NCBI GenBank assembly: GCA_963682175.1
Contig: OY821790.1
Location: 818,501-882,500, forward strand
DNA: 64,000 nt
Direction: 5' to 3'
DNA from: Triglochin maritima
Taxonomy: Eukaryota; Streptophyta; Magnoliopsida; Alismatales; Juncaginaceae
Positions 19,894-31,696 of this stretch are shown in pieces. Positions within the stretch are counted from its first letter, which is position 1. Each line of letters starts with the position of its first letter. Below the pieces are notes generated by a model. That model was not told where the DNA came from. It did no database searches and saw only the letters and a list, made by a program, of their open reading frames with translations. The position numbers were made by a program, and so were the translations under genes.

Positions 19894-20143
19894 TAGGGGA
19901 GAGCAAAATCCGGTCCGGTCTGGGTTTTTGGACCGGACCAGACCGGTCGGTTTGGGTTTTTGAACCGGACCAGACCGGTCGGTCTGGGTTCGGTCCGAGA
20001 AGTTGTGATTTGGTCCGGTCCGGACTGGTCTTTTTTTTGGTTTTTTATTTTAAAAAAATCGGTTTTTGACCGGACTGGTCTTCGATCCGGACCCCAGATA
20101 AAAATTCGGTCCGATTCGGTCCGGACCAGATGCTCACCCCTAC
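19894..20143. mobile_element. hAT-type MITE (CGGTCCGG family, copy 2)
   Basis: The ends TAGGGGAGAGC and GCTCACCCCTA are inverted. A perfect 8-bp duplication CACACAGG flanks it (19886-19893 and 20144-20151). The 250-bp interior repeats GGACCGGACCAGACCGGTCGG-like text in short units, giving strong local self-complementarity. No coding. It is related to 9023-9297. Confidence 0.9.
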
Positions 20144-20151
20144 ACACAGGT

Positions 20152-22542
20152 GGTAATCCCACACAGCCCATTGGCTCGGGGAATTTGCAAAATGACCCTA
20201 TAAGTATTATTTTCAAAAGGAGGAGGTTTTTTTGGAATAAGTATTTTATTTTAACAATAATTAATCATGCGTCCAAATAATTCCAAAAGTTGTCAACAGT
20301 AGGCAGTATTGGGTGTTGGTGTCGGTTTTCGTTGCATGGAAAAGAAAGAAAAAAAGTTCAATTCAAAATTTTACCTCCTTAACTATTCTTTTCCATTACC
20401 TTTAAAATAAAGATTAGCTAATTACTTACAAAATCTATTCTTAGTTCGGGGACTCCTTTACACAGAATATCTTATCAAAAAAAAAATGTAAATATGGACA
20501 AACATTAAGCCACTACAATAACAAATAATGATGTAAATAAAATAAATATTGTAAAAATTGCAAAAACCGATGGAAATGAACATAGTATTGGGATTTATTA
20601 AGAGTGCATGCAATGTGACGTAAGTGGGATCCATCAAACTGCACATTAGGGTTTGACAATGAAATTTTAGGCTTATTGTTAATATAATTATATATAGCCA
20701 TATCCAATAGCAGGTTACCAAAATATTATGCCCGAAGTTGAATAAATTCGAACGTAAAACAGACTAAGTTAGTTGGTTACTGATTATGCACGTAAGGGTC
20801 CTTAATAATTGATGTTGTTGAATTTTACAATTAAATATAAGAATAAAGTGATGCTTAATTAGATTCAACGCAAATACGCAATCTAAAGATATATATTATA
20901 TCAACAAAAAATGGTTTTATTTAATTCAATGTAAAGTTTGTGACGATCTCGAATAACGTTTTCCGACATTGATGTTGCAATCTCTTTCTGTGTGCTTGTT
21001 TGACGGTTTTAGTTATTAGTATTATAGTATACATGAAATGCTATTATTTTAATCACAACACATTTATTAGGATTTAAGTAGATTTAAGCAGATAGACTTG
21101 GGTGACGGGTCGGGTCGGGTCGGGTTGGGTTGGGTTGGCACGACCGGCTCGACAGAAATCATAACGCTCCGGTGATAGTAGAAATCTTCGATCATGTTTG
21201 GATACAATCGACAATTTCGAAGTAAAAGGGAACAAAATAAGTATATTTAACTAGAAATTATATGAACACGTACGTGATATTATTCCACCGAATGTTGTTC
21301 TTAGTCTCACATTTTTATCTATGGTGCAATTCAGATTCTCATACAACATCAAACACCAATTTGCTCTTCTCCTCCCAAGAATATATATGGTCCATAGAGA
21401 GGGAGGAGAAGGTGATAGGATCAGAATTAAGGAAGGTGGGAAGGAGGCAAGATTAGTAATTGTGTCGAGGAGGATCGAGAGGGAGCTTGTGGGGCTCTAC
21501 GAGAAGGTTGGGTTCGACGTACATCACTTACTTTTTATGCGACCGGGGTTTGTATTCATACAAATTGTGCCCCTATTATTGGTACCAATTGGGCTGCAGA
21601 GACATATTATGGAGAACCTGCAAGGAAAATGAGTCTCAAGTATGTTGAATACAAAATAGAAACCAAAGAAAGCTCTCTCAACCGTAAATACAAGAAAAAT
21701 GATCCTATTCTTCAAAATCCGAAGGAAATTTATTTGGATGGACAAAATGTGACATTGGATCTTAAAAGATTCAAAAAAATGTATTTTGGATGCTTATAAG
21801 TATGTTAGGAAAAATGATATGTTCAATTGGAAATTGGGGTTTGATGGGAACATGAAGAGAGTTTTTGTGTGAATGTTATGTTACCCTCTTATGTGTTTTG
21901 TACAATTCTCTTTTCTTCAAGTTCAAGTTCACGGTGATTTTTTCTATATTTATGAGACTAAAGATAAATTGTATCTATATTTATATTTCTTTGAACAATA
22001 TTTATGGTTCTACATGATTATGGCCATTTTGTATTGCGCCGATAAGTTTGTTTAGAAAAAAAACGTTAAAAGTGTAATTAAAATATGAAAAAACCAAATT
22101 ATTTAGAAATCAAACACAGCCAATAGAGTAAGGACAACAACGTATATTAAGGACACATTTGATTTACTTTAAAGTCGAAAAGCTTGCTAAAGAATACAAT
22201 ACCTTATATTTGTTACTTTTGTTATTATCATGGATTTGCAGAGTTGATCTTCTTGGACATGATCAAAAACTCTATTTTCTGGAGCCCACGACTTTAGGTT
22301 GACTTAGCGTATATTTTCTTGATTCAACTGACCTCGGTACTGGTATTTTTATTTTTTAAGGTATTTTGAAGATATTTTAGTTATTTGTAAAGATTTTTTC
22401 GGGTATTTAAAAAAAAAAGATGGGGACCCACTTGTGCTTGTGTCCCTCAACGGGTCAAACCCCAGTTCGGCCGAGGTAGGGCCCAACCCGGCACGATGGT
22501 CTAATTCAACATGTGTTTTTCAGGAAAAAATAGTTTTGTGTC
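20152..22542. other. Intergenic, mostly featureless AT-rich sequence
   Basis: A short GGGTC/GGGTT run lies at about 21105-21140. A coding-like stretch at 21540-21790 is listed separately. Otherwise nothing is recognised on either strand. Confidence 0.5.
21540..21790 (+). pseudogene. Unrecognised coding-like remnant
   Basis: One frame stays open from about 21547 to a TAA at 21797 and reads like a real protein: TNCAPIIGTNWAAETYYGEP, then lysine-rich text with EIYLDGQNVTLDLKRFKKMY. No ATG with a clear context precedes it and I do not recognise the family. It may be an exon or gene scrap. Confidence 0.3.
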
Positions 22543-23553
22543 TACTACAAACTTACAAAGTCATATATTTGCACTTATACCGCTAAAAAGCATATTTATT
22601 TGCGTTTATGCAATTATTTTTTCAAGCAACGTCAAAACATCAACTTTACAACCAACTATGTTAATATAAAATAATTTTTATTTATACTTTTTGCAAATTA
22701 ACCCTTAACAATTCAACAACTACAAAATACATACATAATCAACCTCTATTTTTTCTCATCCTATTTCTCCACTCGGACTCTCCTATTTATCTTCTTTATT
22801 TTCTTTTTTTGCGAAGCAAAATGGAGGCATAGTCTCGAATTTTCATTGAATATGTAAATTATGAGTTACAACCTACTAAATATGAGCAAAAAATAAAGAC
22901 CTCAAGATCATACCACATACATGCCCAACCACACATCACCATCATAAATGTTCACGAGACCAAGTCTCATTTACAAGAGATCTGTCTTCTTTATTTTCTC
23001 TCTCTATTCACTCTCTTTTCTTTATTTTTTTTTTCTCTCTCTCTCTCTCTCTTCACATCTTTTTTTTATCTCTTCCCTCGACTCCCTCTTATCTTGTCTC
23101 TTCGTTGTTTCTCTCTATTGTCTCCTTAACCTATCTCTCACTTGCAAACGTTTATTTTTTTATTGGATTTTGAATATTTAAATTTTACAAAGGAGAGAAG
23201 AGAAAAAATAGGGAAGAGACAAGATAAAAGAAATACGAAGAGAGAAAAAAAAAGACATGAACATGAGTAACAAGAGAATATATGATGAAGTGAGAGAGAA
23301 GTGAGAAAATGAGAAAAGAATACGAGTGAAAGATATTTTTTAGTTTGTTTATGAGATTTTTTGCAAAAATGTAATTCAATATTAATTACAAAAAAACTTT
23401 TGTCAGATTACAAAAATTACAATTAAAATATAATTTATATCAACAAAGTTAATTATAAAGCTAACAAAGTGACATAGTTTGAAAAAATAATAACATTAAT
23501 GTAAATAAATATTATTTTTAGTTGCATAACTATAAATATATAATTTTGTAGTG
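22543..23553. mobile_element. CACTA-like foldback MITE
   Basis: The right end read inward is CACTACAAAATT and the left end is TACTACAAACTT, flanked by a 3-bp GTC on both sides (22540-22542 and 23554-23556), as in CACTA elements. The two halves are imperfect inverted copies of each other over some 300 bp; for example TATTTATTTGCGTTTATGCA on the left matches the reverse of the 23470-23530 region. The centre has CT- and GA-rich runs (22990-23320) that are also mirror-like. No coding. Confidence 0.6.
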
Positions 23554-23786
23554 GTCACAGGAAAAATAAGGATACATCGTGACAAAAAATAATTTGTTGT
23601 TTCCAGGGATTTTATAGTTAACAAGTGTCAACATTTTAAAAACACATATACTATTATATGCATGTGATATTGACATGTTAAATTTCTTTCATATATTGTA
23701 GTAACCATGTTTTTTTTACACAAGTCATACATTTCAATATCTTGTTCCAAATTGGAAATGTAGATTTTTAAATAGGATAAATTCAG

Positions 23787-26035
23787 GGAACTAATACCCA
23801 AAACTACTTAAATCGTCAGTTTAATTACTATTTTGCCATTCACAGTTCATTTAATACACGTTTCATCTCGTCTCTTAAAATAAGGATTCTGCCTACGTTT
23901 TTCCTCACTTTATCAGTACTAACACCACGAAAATGTCTGACAAAACGTCTAGATCCGGTGAAATAAGCCCAACAAAAAAATTGTGTCAGGCGTCTGTGTA
24001 AGCCGTCGCCCCCATAATGGGGGCGTCTGTCTAGGACACCTTTTTATTTATTTTTAATGTTGTGTTATTTTAAATTATTTTAGGTTCCGTTGCAAGATTT
24101 TCGTGGTGATGGAGAAGATTACAGTTAACTTTTTGTAAGCACACAAGTATTTTCAACAATCGATGACGCGAATAAATGGGCAAAATAAGTTGTCATCGGA
24201 GCATTTTTGGGTATTATCATCCTATAAATCACATGCAGATAATCGGATGGATTATTATCTGAGATGTGATCGCAGAAATAAAATGAGTTCTCGGGATATA
24301 TATATTGTAGTATAAAGAACACGAAATTAAAGGGTTGAGGTTGTTGTTTTTTGATAAAGGTGGTCGAGCGACGGGACAATGAAGGATGGATTGTAGTTTC
24401 TAATAGTACTCATGGTCAGCACAACCACATACTTGCAGTTTATCCATAGGGTCACCGACAGATCAACGGTCTTAGTCCTGGAGCTAAGAAAATTGTTCGT
24501 GATATGACTGAGGCACAAGCGAAACCACGTAACATCTTGTTGGCGGTAAAAGAGAAATTCCAGGAGGATAATCTCAATCAGAGACACATTTATAACTTCA
24601 GAGATTACATGAGGATGACGAAATCTGAAACAGGAATCCCTCTCAGAAGTTTCAACACCAGGCAATGCAGTATCAGTACTTACATTGGATTATGGCGGAT
24701 GAAGAAACTAATGTCCTCACTCACGTATTTTTGGCACATTTGACGTCAGTTCAGTTGTTGCGCACATACCCTTTCGTAATCTGCATGGATTCGACGTACA
24801 AGACGAACAAGTACAATATGCCTTTGTTCGAGATGATTGAGGTGACACCAACAAACATGAACTTTCTTGTCGGTTATGCGATTATGAAGGATGAGACGAA
24901 GTCTAGTTACCAGTGGGTGTTGGAGAAGTTGCGAGATCTGTTGTTGGATAGTATTAGCCCGACTGCAATAATAACAGACCAGGAGTTAAGGCTTATGCGA
25001 CCAGTGAGAGAGGTTTTTCCTTAGTCTGCTTATTTACTTTGCACCTGACATATCAACAAAGACGTTTACAACTACGCATAACACACATTCGGCAAGAACA
25101 ATCAGTTGGTAGAGACAAGCAGTTGGTAGAGACTTTGAAGCGTGGAAAGTGGAGGAAAATCATGCTTTCTACTTCAGAACCCGATTATAATAGAGATGTG
25201 CGGGCTCTGAAAGATTTGTATATGTCTTGGCTGGCTATCACAGAATATCTGGACGACACGTGGTTAGTGCATAAAGAAAAGTTTGTGTTGAATTGGACGA
25301 ACAAAATCCTTCGCAACACTACGAACCGTAGGGTCGAAAATGCTCATTCGGCTATGAAAAAATGTATTACATCATCGACTACAGCTCTGGATATTCTTTT
25401 CGACCACGTGAACGCGACTATTGACATGCAGCTGACGAATATTCGAAACATTCTTGAAAAGTCGAGACGTCAAAATTTGACTAACTATAGAAATGCTTGT
25501 ATCAACATATAAATGGTCCAATTTCACATCACTACTTGTCATTATTGAGTGAGGAGTTCCAGAGAATGCAAAACTTAAGCAATCAAGTTGAATATCGTTG
25601 TGGGTGCGTTTTTCTGACATCACATGAGATTCCTTGTGCATGTACCATGCACGATTGTATTGAGTCAGGCGAAGGAATTTATTTAGAGCAGATTCATCCA
25701 TTCTGGAAAACACTTGTCATTGGAGAAGAAGTCCAGATGCTAGAGTTTATGGATCAGTCATCCAAAGACGTCAAGCATTTTTGAAAACTTGTTAATGAGA
25801 TTTCGGGGAGCGACCCTGCAGTAATTCGTAGTGTCTCTCATATTTTATACGCGTAGTAACACCCCGATCAGTCGAATTATCTAGAGCCCGCAAAAAATAC
25901 TAAGGTACGAGACCGACCAAGGAGAAAGTTGACACGTCGGGACCATAGTGTCTTTGAGTATGCAAAAAATTTCCTTCTCCCTAACGACCCCATTAATCCA
26001 TCAGAAGATTCTCTTAATTATACAAGTTTTTGAAG
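23787..26035 (+). mobile_element. Decayed, truncated MULE of the transposase-OTU family (MULE D)
   Basis: The left terminal inverted repeat (23787-23836) contains CCAAAACTACTTAAATCGTC and matches the ends of MULE C at 46471 and 52806. Inside are a short first exon, an intron with two GGCGTCT hairpin units (about 23980-24040) and a transposase coding region, in the same order as MULE C read from its right end. Similarity ends soon after the FEYA motif near 25965. The OTU part, the PMD gene and the right end are missing. Confidence 0.8.
23933..25975 (+). pseudogene. MULE transposase, broken (MULE D)
   Basis: Homologue of the transposase at 49514-52652. Exon 1 starts ATG at 23933 (MSDKTSRSGE), but its donor reads ATAAGC instead of GTAAGT. 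The rest is a diverged copy with DMTEAQAKPRNIL, the DDE-region motif VICMDSTYKTNKYNMPLFEM and AIITDQELRLM, then CGCVFLTSHEIPCACTM near 25600-25640. It has many frame changes and stops (for example near 24450, 25023 and 25510). It cannot encode a working transposase. Confidence 0.82.
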
Positions 26036-27396
26036 ATTAATTTCTCAGGAGCTTTAGAGGGGTTATTAGTTAGATTATAACCTTGATTTAAAGATTGATT
26101 GACTACCTTATTTCTCTCTAATCTTGTTTAGAGTTTGGTGAACACTTGGAGGTAAATCGGCGGACGATGCAACGAGCAACGTAACTCCGGATCTTTATAA
26201 AGGTTTTAGAGAACCTTTAAGTATAATCATCTTATATTTATTTTAATATATATGTAGATTACATGATATTAGAATAAATATAAAATAATGTACATGAAAT
26301 CGTCGAAAATATGAAAATCGATCTTGTATGCTTGTATAATTTTTTTAAAAATATATACATACATAAGTGCACGAAATCCTATAGGAATTACCCTTACATA
26401 TACATGAAACTACTCTTTTATATGTGTTAAATTACCCTAGTATGCATGAAATATGTAAGAGTTCTTAATAATTCTACCAAATAGGTTTACCCTATCATCT
26501 ACATTGAGTTACTTTGTATCTATATGAAATTACTCTTCACGGTAGATTACTCTGATAGATGAAATTATCCTTACATATACATGAAATTACCATTTTATAT
26601 GTGTTAAATTACCTTGGTATGTATGAACCTATAAGGTTCTTAATTATGATTCCACCAAATAGATTTACCCTATCATCTACGTCGATTTACCTCTGTATCT
26701 ATGTAAAATTACTCTCCACCTTTGTATACATGGATTTGAAGGAGATGATTTTACCTTACTGTGTACATGAATTTACTTTACTTCGTACATGAATTTACCA
26801 TCAACTTTGTATGATCAACGATCATAATTTACCATCAATTCTATCTAAGTCAATCAAACCATTGTTGGTCAACGACGGTGGAGATGGAAGAGAATAAAAA
26901 ACTTCACTATTAAAATATTACTAAAATGCTATTTTTTGTATCTTAACCCATCTAAGGTAGCAATATGTAACAAAGATATGAAACACATTAAACCACCATT
27001 TGACTGTCGAATTAATATCGAATAAAACTCAGCAAAATCAATGAAAAGAAAGAGATTGAATTACAACACAAAACTACCCGGAAGCAATTGAAACTCCAAA
27101 AACAATCAACAAAAACACAAAAAACTGAAATTCAAAAAAGTAGACAAAATCTAAAGGAACAATGATGGATTGAAATTGAATTGTTTTTACCAAAGCAAAA
27201 TTAATATTGAATTTTAAGTCTTAAAAATTAATCACATGCAAGGATGTAACATCAAAGTTGCGAAGGAGTGAAATTACAATCTTCGTATTCCAATTCCATT
27301 TCATTTCTCATTTCATTCCAAAATTCCAAATCCAAACAATTCCAAACCACAAATTCATCATCATCATCGATCTCCTTCCTCTTCCCTCCAAACTCC
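26036..27396. other. Intergenic; contains a diverged tandem duplication
   Basis: AT-rich spacer between MULE D and the phospholipase gene. Apart from the duplication at 26391-26720 no feature is seen. The last 200 bp presumably hold the phospholipase promoter. Confidence 0.5.
26391..26720. repeat. Tandem duplication, about 179-bp unit
   Basis: The text starting CCTTACATATACATGAAA at 26391 is repeated from 26570 with changes, including 'TTTTATATGTGTTAAATTACC' and 'TTTACCCTATCATCTAC'. It is embedded in a longer stretch rich in 'ATGAAATTAC'. Confidence 0.7.
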
Positions 27397-27417
27397 AAAC
27401 CCTAACCCTAACCCTAA
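27397..27417 (+). promoter_or_regulatory. Telomere-like (telobox) repeats before the PLA2 gene
   Basis: AAACCCTAA followed by two further CCCTAA units, 80 bp before the ATG at 27497. AAACCCTAA is a known plant promoter/5' UTR element (telobox) in growth-related genes. A second short run of CCCTAA units occurs inside the coding region at about 27550-27578. Confidence 0.6.
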
Positions 27418-27496
27418 TAATAAAACCATAAAATTTGTTCTCAAGATCGAATCTTTCTTTCTTTCATCCACCATAAACATAAACATAAACATAAAA

Positions 27497-29701
27497 ATGA
27501 ATCTCCTCACCTTCAAATCCCCCTCTTCGAACCTTCCCTCTCCAAACCCCCAAAACCCTAACCCTAACCCTAACCCCAAATTCACCCATTTCCTCCCCAA
27601 ATTCACCGACCCAACTCGTCTTTTTGCCCCAATTTGGTCTTTTTTGCCCTTCAAACCCACCCGGAAATCCCCAATTCCCCGCCCGCCGTCCCGCGCCCGC
27701 TTCCGCCCTTATGTGGCGAAGGTCCCGTGGCACGGCGGGGTTCGCGCCTTCCTATCGCAGTTGTTTCCACGATACGGCCATTACTGCGGGCCCAATTGGT
27801 CCAGCGGGAAGGATGGCGGGTCGATGCTGTGGGACCGCCGCCCGATCGATTGGTTGGATTTCTGTTGCTATTGTCATGACATTGGGTATGACACTCATGA
27901 TCTGGGGAGGTTGTTGAAGGCTGATTTGGAGTTTCTCGAGTGTCTCGAGAAGCCGAGGGTTGCTACCAAAGGTGGCGCCGGGGCCGCGTTTCTGTACCGG
28001 TCGATGTGCATTACCGGTAATACATACAATCCGTAGTTTTGTTTATTTGGACTTATAATGCTAGAAGGATGAGTAGTGTGTTTGATATATGTGTTGAATT
28101 TTTATTGCATTGATTTGTGTATATCGTAGAAATTGGATGGAGAAAATAATCCGGTTATGTTTTGGATGTAGACTCATTCCTAATTCAAACGAAAATATGA
28201 TTGGGTCTTCAAATCTCGGTTTGTTTTGATAATTCAGTGTAATTTTACTTCCCTTCTTATGCTGATAGAAAAGATAAACCGGTTATGTTCGGAAGTAGGA
28301 TAATCCCTCATCTGAACAAAAATATGATTGGTTATTAAAAAATAACCTGGTTTGGGTTTTGATAATTAAGCCTAATTTTGTGTCTCTTCTTATGCTTATG
28401 ATTGCTTGGGCGTTTTGTTGGTTTTTATGCTTTGGCCGTATCCTTCTGGTTCTGGGTTAAGGATTTAATTGCTAGTTTTGTTACTTGCCTGTCTTGTTGG
28501 TTACTTGATTGTGATGTATTTTCTTTTAACCTTTTTTAGTTCCAACAGCTTAGGGATTGTAATTCTACTGTATAGAAATTCATAATTTGGTTTCTTGGGT
28601 TTATTTGATTTTGCTGTTTTTGTTTTATGATGTGATGGTGTCTAGGTAATTGTTACCTGTTTGGAATTTTAGGAGTTTAGGTGTTTTGTGGTAACCAATA
28701 GGAACCTCCAATATATATATATATTTTAATTTCTTGATGTTTGTCATTGGTTGGATGCTTTTAATATTCTTTGTCAGAATTCCTTTTCCCTGGAGTTCAT
28801 GGAAATTTGCAGTTGGATGGTTAGATTTCTCTGCTTCTTTTTGATATCTTGCTTATGTAAGCTGCTTATGTATTTTGGGGCCTAGATTACTAGCACTTTA
28901 GGTGAATTTCCTTGCCGGTGGTTCAGGCATTGGTTGTTTGCATTCTACTTGTGTTCATTCAAAATTCTTAGGACTTTGGGACATACTTATACTGTTGTAC
29001 CCTACACTGTTATTTGAAATTTCGCGGATCTTTTTGTGGTTTATCATTTTGATTTGTTACGTGTGGTTTTGTAATGTACTTGAAGAGTTTAGTATTTTGA
29101 AAATACTATTTTCTTTCTTATGCTTGAGGTTGCGATTTAATTTTTTGTATCTAATATAATTTGTTGGTGGGACTTTGTATTTCACTATATTTTACATATC
29201 TATGTCGAAATGTGCTTGCTTCGTGGTTTTAAAACTTACTCCTCAGGGATTTGTAACTTGACTCTTGGATTGTTTGTTTGTTTGTTGTTTATTATTTGTT
29301 CTGTATGTCAGTGCTCTTGTATGTGAGGTTAAAGTAATTAATTTTGCCACATACAGATTGAGAATTGTAGTTACTTGGATTTTGTTTTGTTATTTGCTTT
29401 TGAATGGCTTGCTTGTGTTTGTTTGCTGGAACTTTCAGAAACTATTGATTTACTGTGCCACGTTGGAATGTGCAGTTTACTAGCTTGAACATTCTTGTTG
29501 GCTATTAACATTTTAGTTATTACTTATGGTTGTTCATTGGAATTCGCAGGTCTGAGAAATCTGCTTATACCTTACAGAATGGAACTTGTTAGATTGCAAG
29601 AAGGAAAACCACCCTCTGTTGTTGAGTTGATGAGCAACTTGATCCAAAGAGCATCGCCACGTTCCAGGACTTCCAGCAAGGTTGAAGTTGGTGGGCATTG
29701 A
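27497..29701 (+). CDS. Phospholipase A2 family protein (plant sPLA2-like domain)
   Basis: Two exons, 27497-28016 and 29550-29701, joined at a phase-1 GT/AG intron of about 1.5 kb; the product is 223 residues. The middle carries the calcium-loop-like YCGPNWSSGKDGG and the active-site region DFCCYCHDIGYDTHD with the His-Asp pair, so it should hydrolyse the sn-2 acyl bond of phospholipids. The first ~75 residues are Pro/Asn/Ser-rich with basic residues and no obvious signal peptide; they may be an organelle-targeting extension. It is longer than typical small secreted plant PLA2s and resembles the separate plant PLA2-like group with an N-terminal extension. CCCTAA repeats encode its PNPNPNP stretch. 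No breaks were found. Subcellular site is inferred only. Confidence 0.88.
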
Positions 29702-30231
29702 GATAAGTAGTCGTACGGATATTTGTATTATGTTTGTGTTGTGTTCATAGTCATATGTCCGTAATCCTTGATTACAGATTAGCGTAATTAATTACTTAAA
29801 GAGGTAAGAGTGTGTAATGTATAGTGTAAATATTCATATATACGAAATGCAAGATGACCTTTGTAATTATTTCTTGTCACTTTGTATGATGCTTTCTGCT
29901 TCTTCGTGATCGATTATAGTGCCCAAATAATTCATTGCTCGTATTCTTTTTATACACTCTTGCAGCTTGGCGAGTAATTGAGTGCTAGGTTATTAGTTTG
30001 CTTACAAAATTTGAACTATCTGAAATTGATTTTAATGGGGTCTTCAGTGATAGAGCTAGATCATGATTTTAGTGTGTCAAGATTTCTTAAAGCTCCACAT
30101 CAATTTGTAGTCAGGGTCTGAAATAATGTGTAATTAAAACGATTAGCATAACATTTTTTGTTATCTTATTATGTAGGTCATGTTTGAGCTGAATATTGAC
30201 TGACTGCTTGTTAATTTATCATCTTAGCATG
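29702..30231. other. Intergenic, 3' flank of the PLA2 gene
   Basis: Presumed 3' UTR to about 29880. Nothing else recognised. Confidence 0.5.
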
Positions 30232-30667
30232 TAGACCTGACAATCGTGTCGTGTCCGTGTACTTTCGTGTCTGCCAATTTCGTAATCGTGTCAGGATTTC
30301 GTGTTATCGTGTTAAGTACAATTTGAAGAAACTTCATCATGTTTAGATTGAAAATAGTTAAGTGATATGTTATATTAATATTTTTCTATATAATTAACAT
30401 ATTAATTGACCATTATCAGGTAAAAATAATTGATTACCTAACAAAGATATGTTATTCGTGTCAGTTTCGTGTAAAAAACTAAAATATCGTGTAATCGTGT
30501 CGTGTTCGTGTCAAATCGTGTATTAATTATTTTATGTTTATATCTTCATAAATCATAATAACGCATTTCAACCACACAAAAAATTTCGTGTCATGTCGTG
30601 TAAAAATCGTGTCACAATATCGTGTTCGTGTCGTGTTATCGTGTCGTGTCAGAAATTGCCAGGCCTA
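30232..30667. mobile_element. hAT-type MITE rich in CGTGTCGTGT repeats
   Basis: Ends TAGACCTGACAAT and ATTGCCAGGCCTA form an imperfect inverted pair. A perfect 8-bp duplication TTAGCATG flanks the element (30224-30231, 30668-30675). It is 436 bp, non-coding, with GTGTCGTGT/TCGTGTTA repeats near both ends. It is a different family from the two CGGTCCGG MITEs. Confidence 0.85.
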
Positions 30668-30675
30668 TTAGCATG

Positions 30676-31696
30676 TAATCTATTTGAGTGTCCAACAGGT
30701 TATTATTTGCTGAATGCTGAATTTTGATTACCAGTGAGTCTGTGCTCTGAATTGTAATCTTGCTAATAAAAATTTGGTTGGCCTAACAGTTGTTGGGTTA
30801 TATGTTAAAAAATAATAATTCTTTTGATTAGGATGTGGATTTGACTAAAGCAGTTTCGAACTAGATTATGATATTCGGTTGAAACAAATATTAGAGATAA
30901 TGACTGTTATCTCTTGTAAGCCCTGATTTTTGTTATTTCAATCTGGCCTTGGAAAATGTTTAAATCCAGCCATTGATTGAATCATGTAATTTATTTTAAC
31001 GTGACTAGTATTTGATCGAACATATCCACGAATGAGCTAGGGTAGAGGAGGTGAAGCTGGAGGAGCGTATACGATACTTCGAGGCGATCATATTCCTCCT
31101 GCATGACTCCCCATCCTCGACATACACTAGGGTGGTTTTCGTTTCTAGTGGTGTTGTATATCAACCACAAAGCTTGGAAAACTCAGGCTTCTAATGAGCT
31201 TTAACTCCATTTTTTTTGTTTTATAACTTTGGTACTTGTGGTTATGTATGCCTTTTATCTAATCTAATCTACCTAATATTTCAAATGAATAAATAAATAA
31301 ATAAATAAATTCTATGTTAGATCACATTATCAAAAATCTTTGCCAAATGAACATCCAAAGAATGTCACCTCGAAACTCAATTTCCATAGGGTTTGAAATG
31401 AAAATATCCCAAACAACTAAAAATACTAGACTACTAGAGAGCCATTTGATGATGCGAATATTCGAAACTGAAAAGGACGAATCTGCAAAATATTCACCCC
31501 CCGTAAATGTCCACCGAACCCTCTCCCGTCCTCTTCAGGCGGTGGTCTCTTCTCCTCACCAAACCCTAATTTTCCATTTTTCCTCCTTTCGATTTCTTCT
31601 ACAAAACCCATTTTTTCTTAGACTTTCCTCTAATTCCCTTCCATACTAGCGTTTCCCCTCGAATTACCGCTCCGATCGACCCCTCTTTCGGCCCCA
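30676..31696. other. Intergenic and presumed promoter of the RING gene
   Basis: A (TAAA)n run lies at about 31283-31309. Pyrimidine-rich text at about 31550-31690 fits a plant 5' leader. No other gene was recognised. Confidence 0.5.

Noticed and set aside
27397..27578. CCCTAA repeats as a chromosome end
   Set aside because: Only a few units, followed by an ordinary gene; this is a telobox-like motif, not a telomere.
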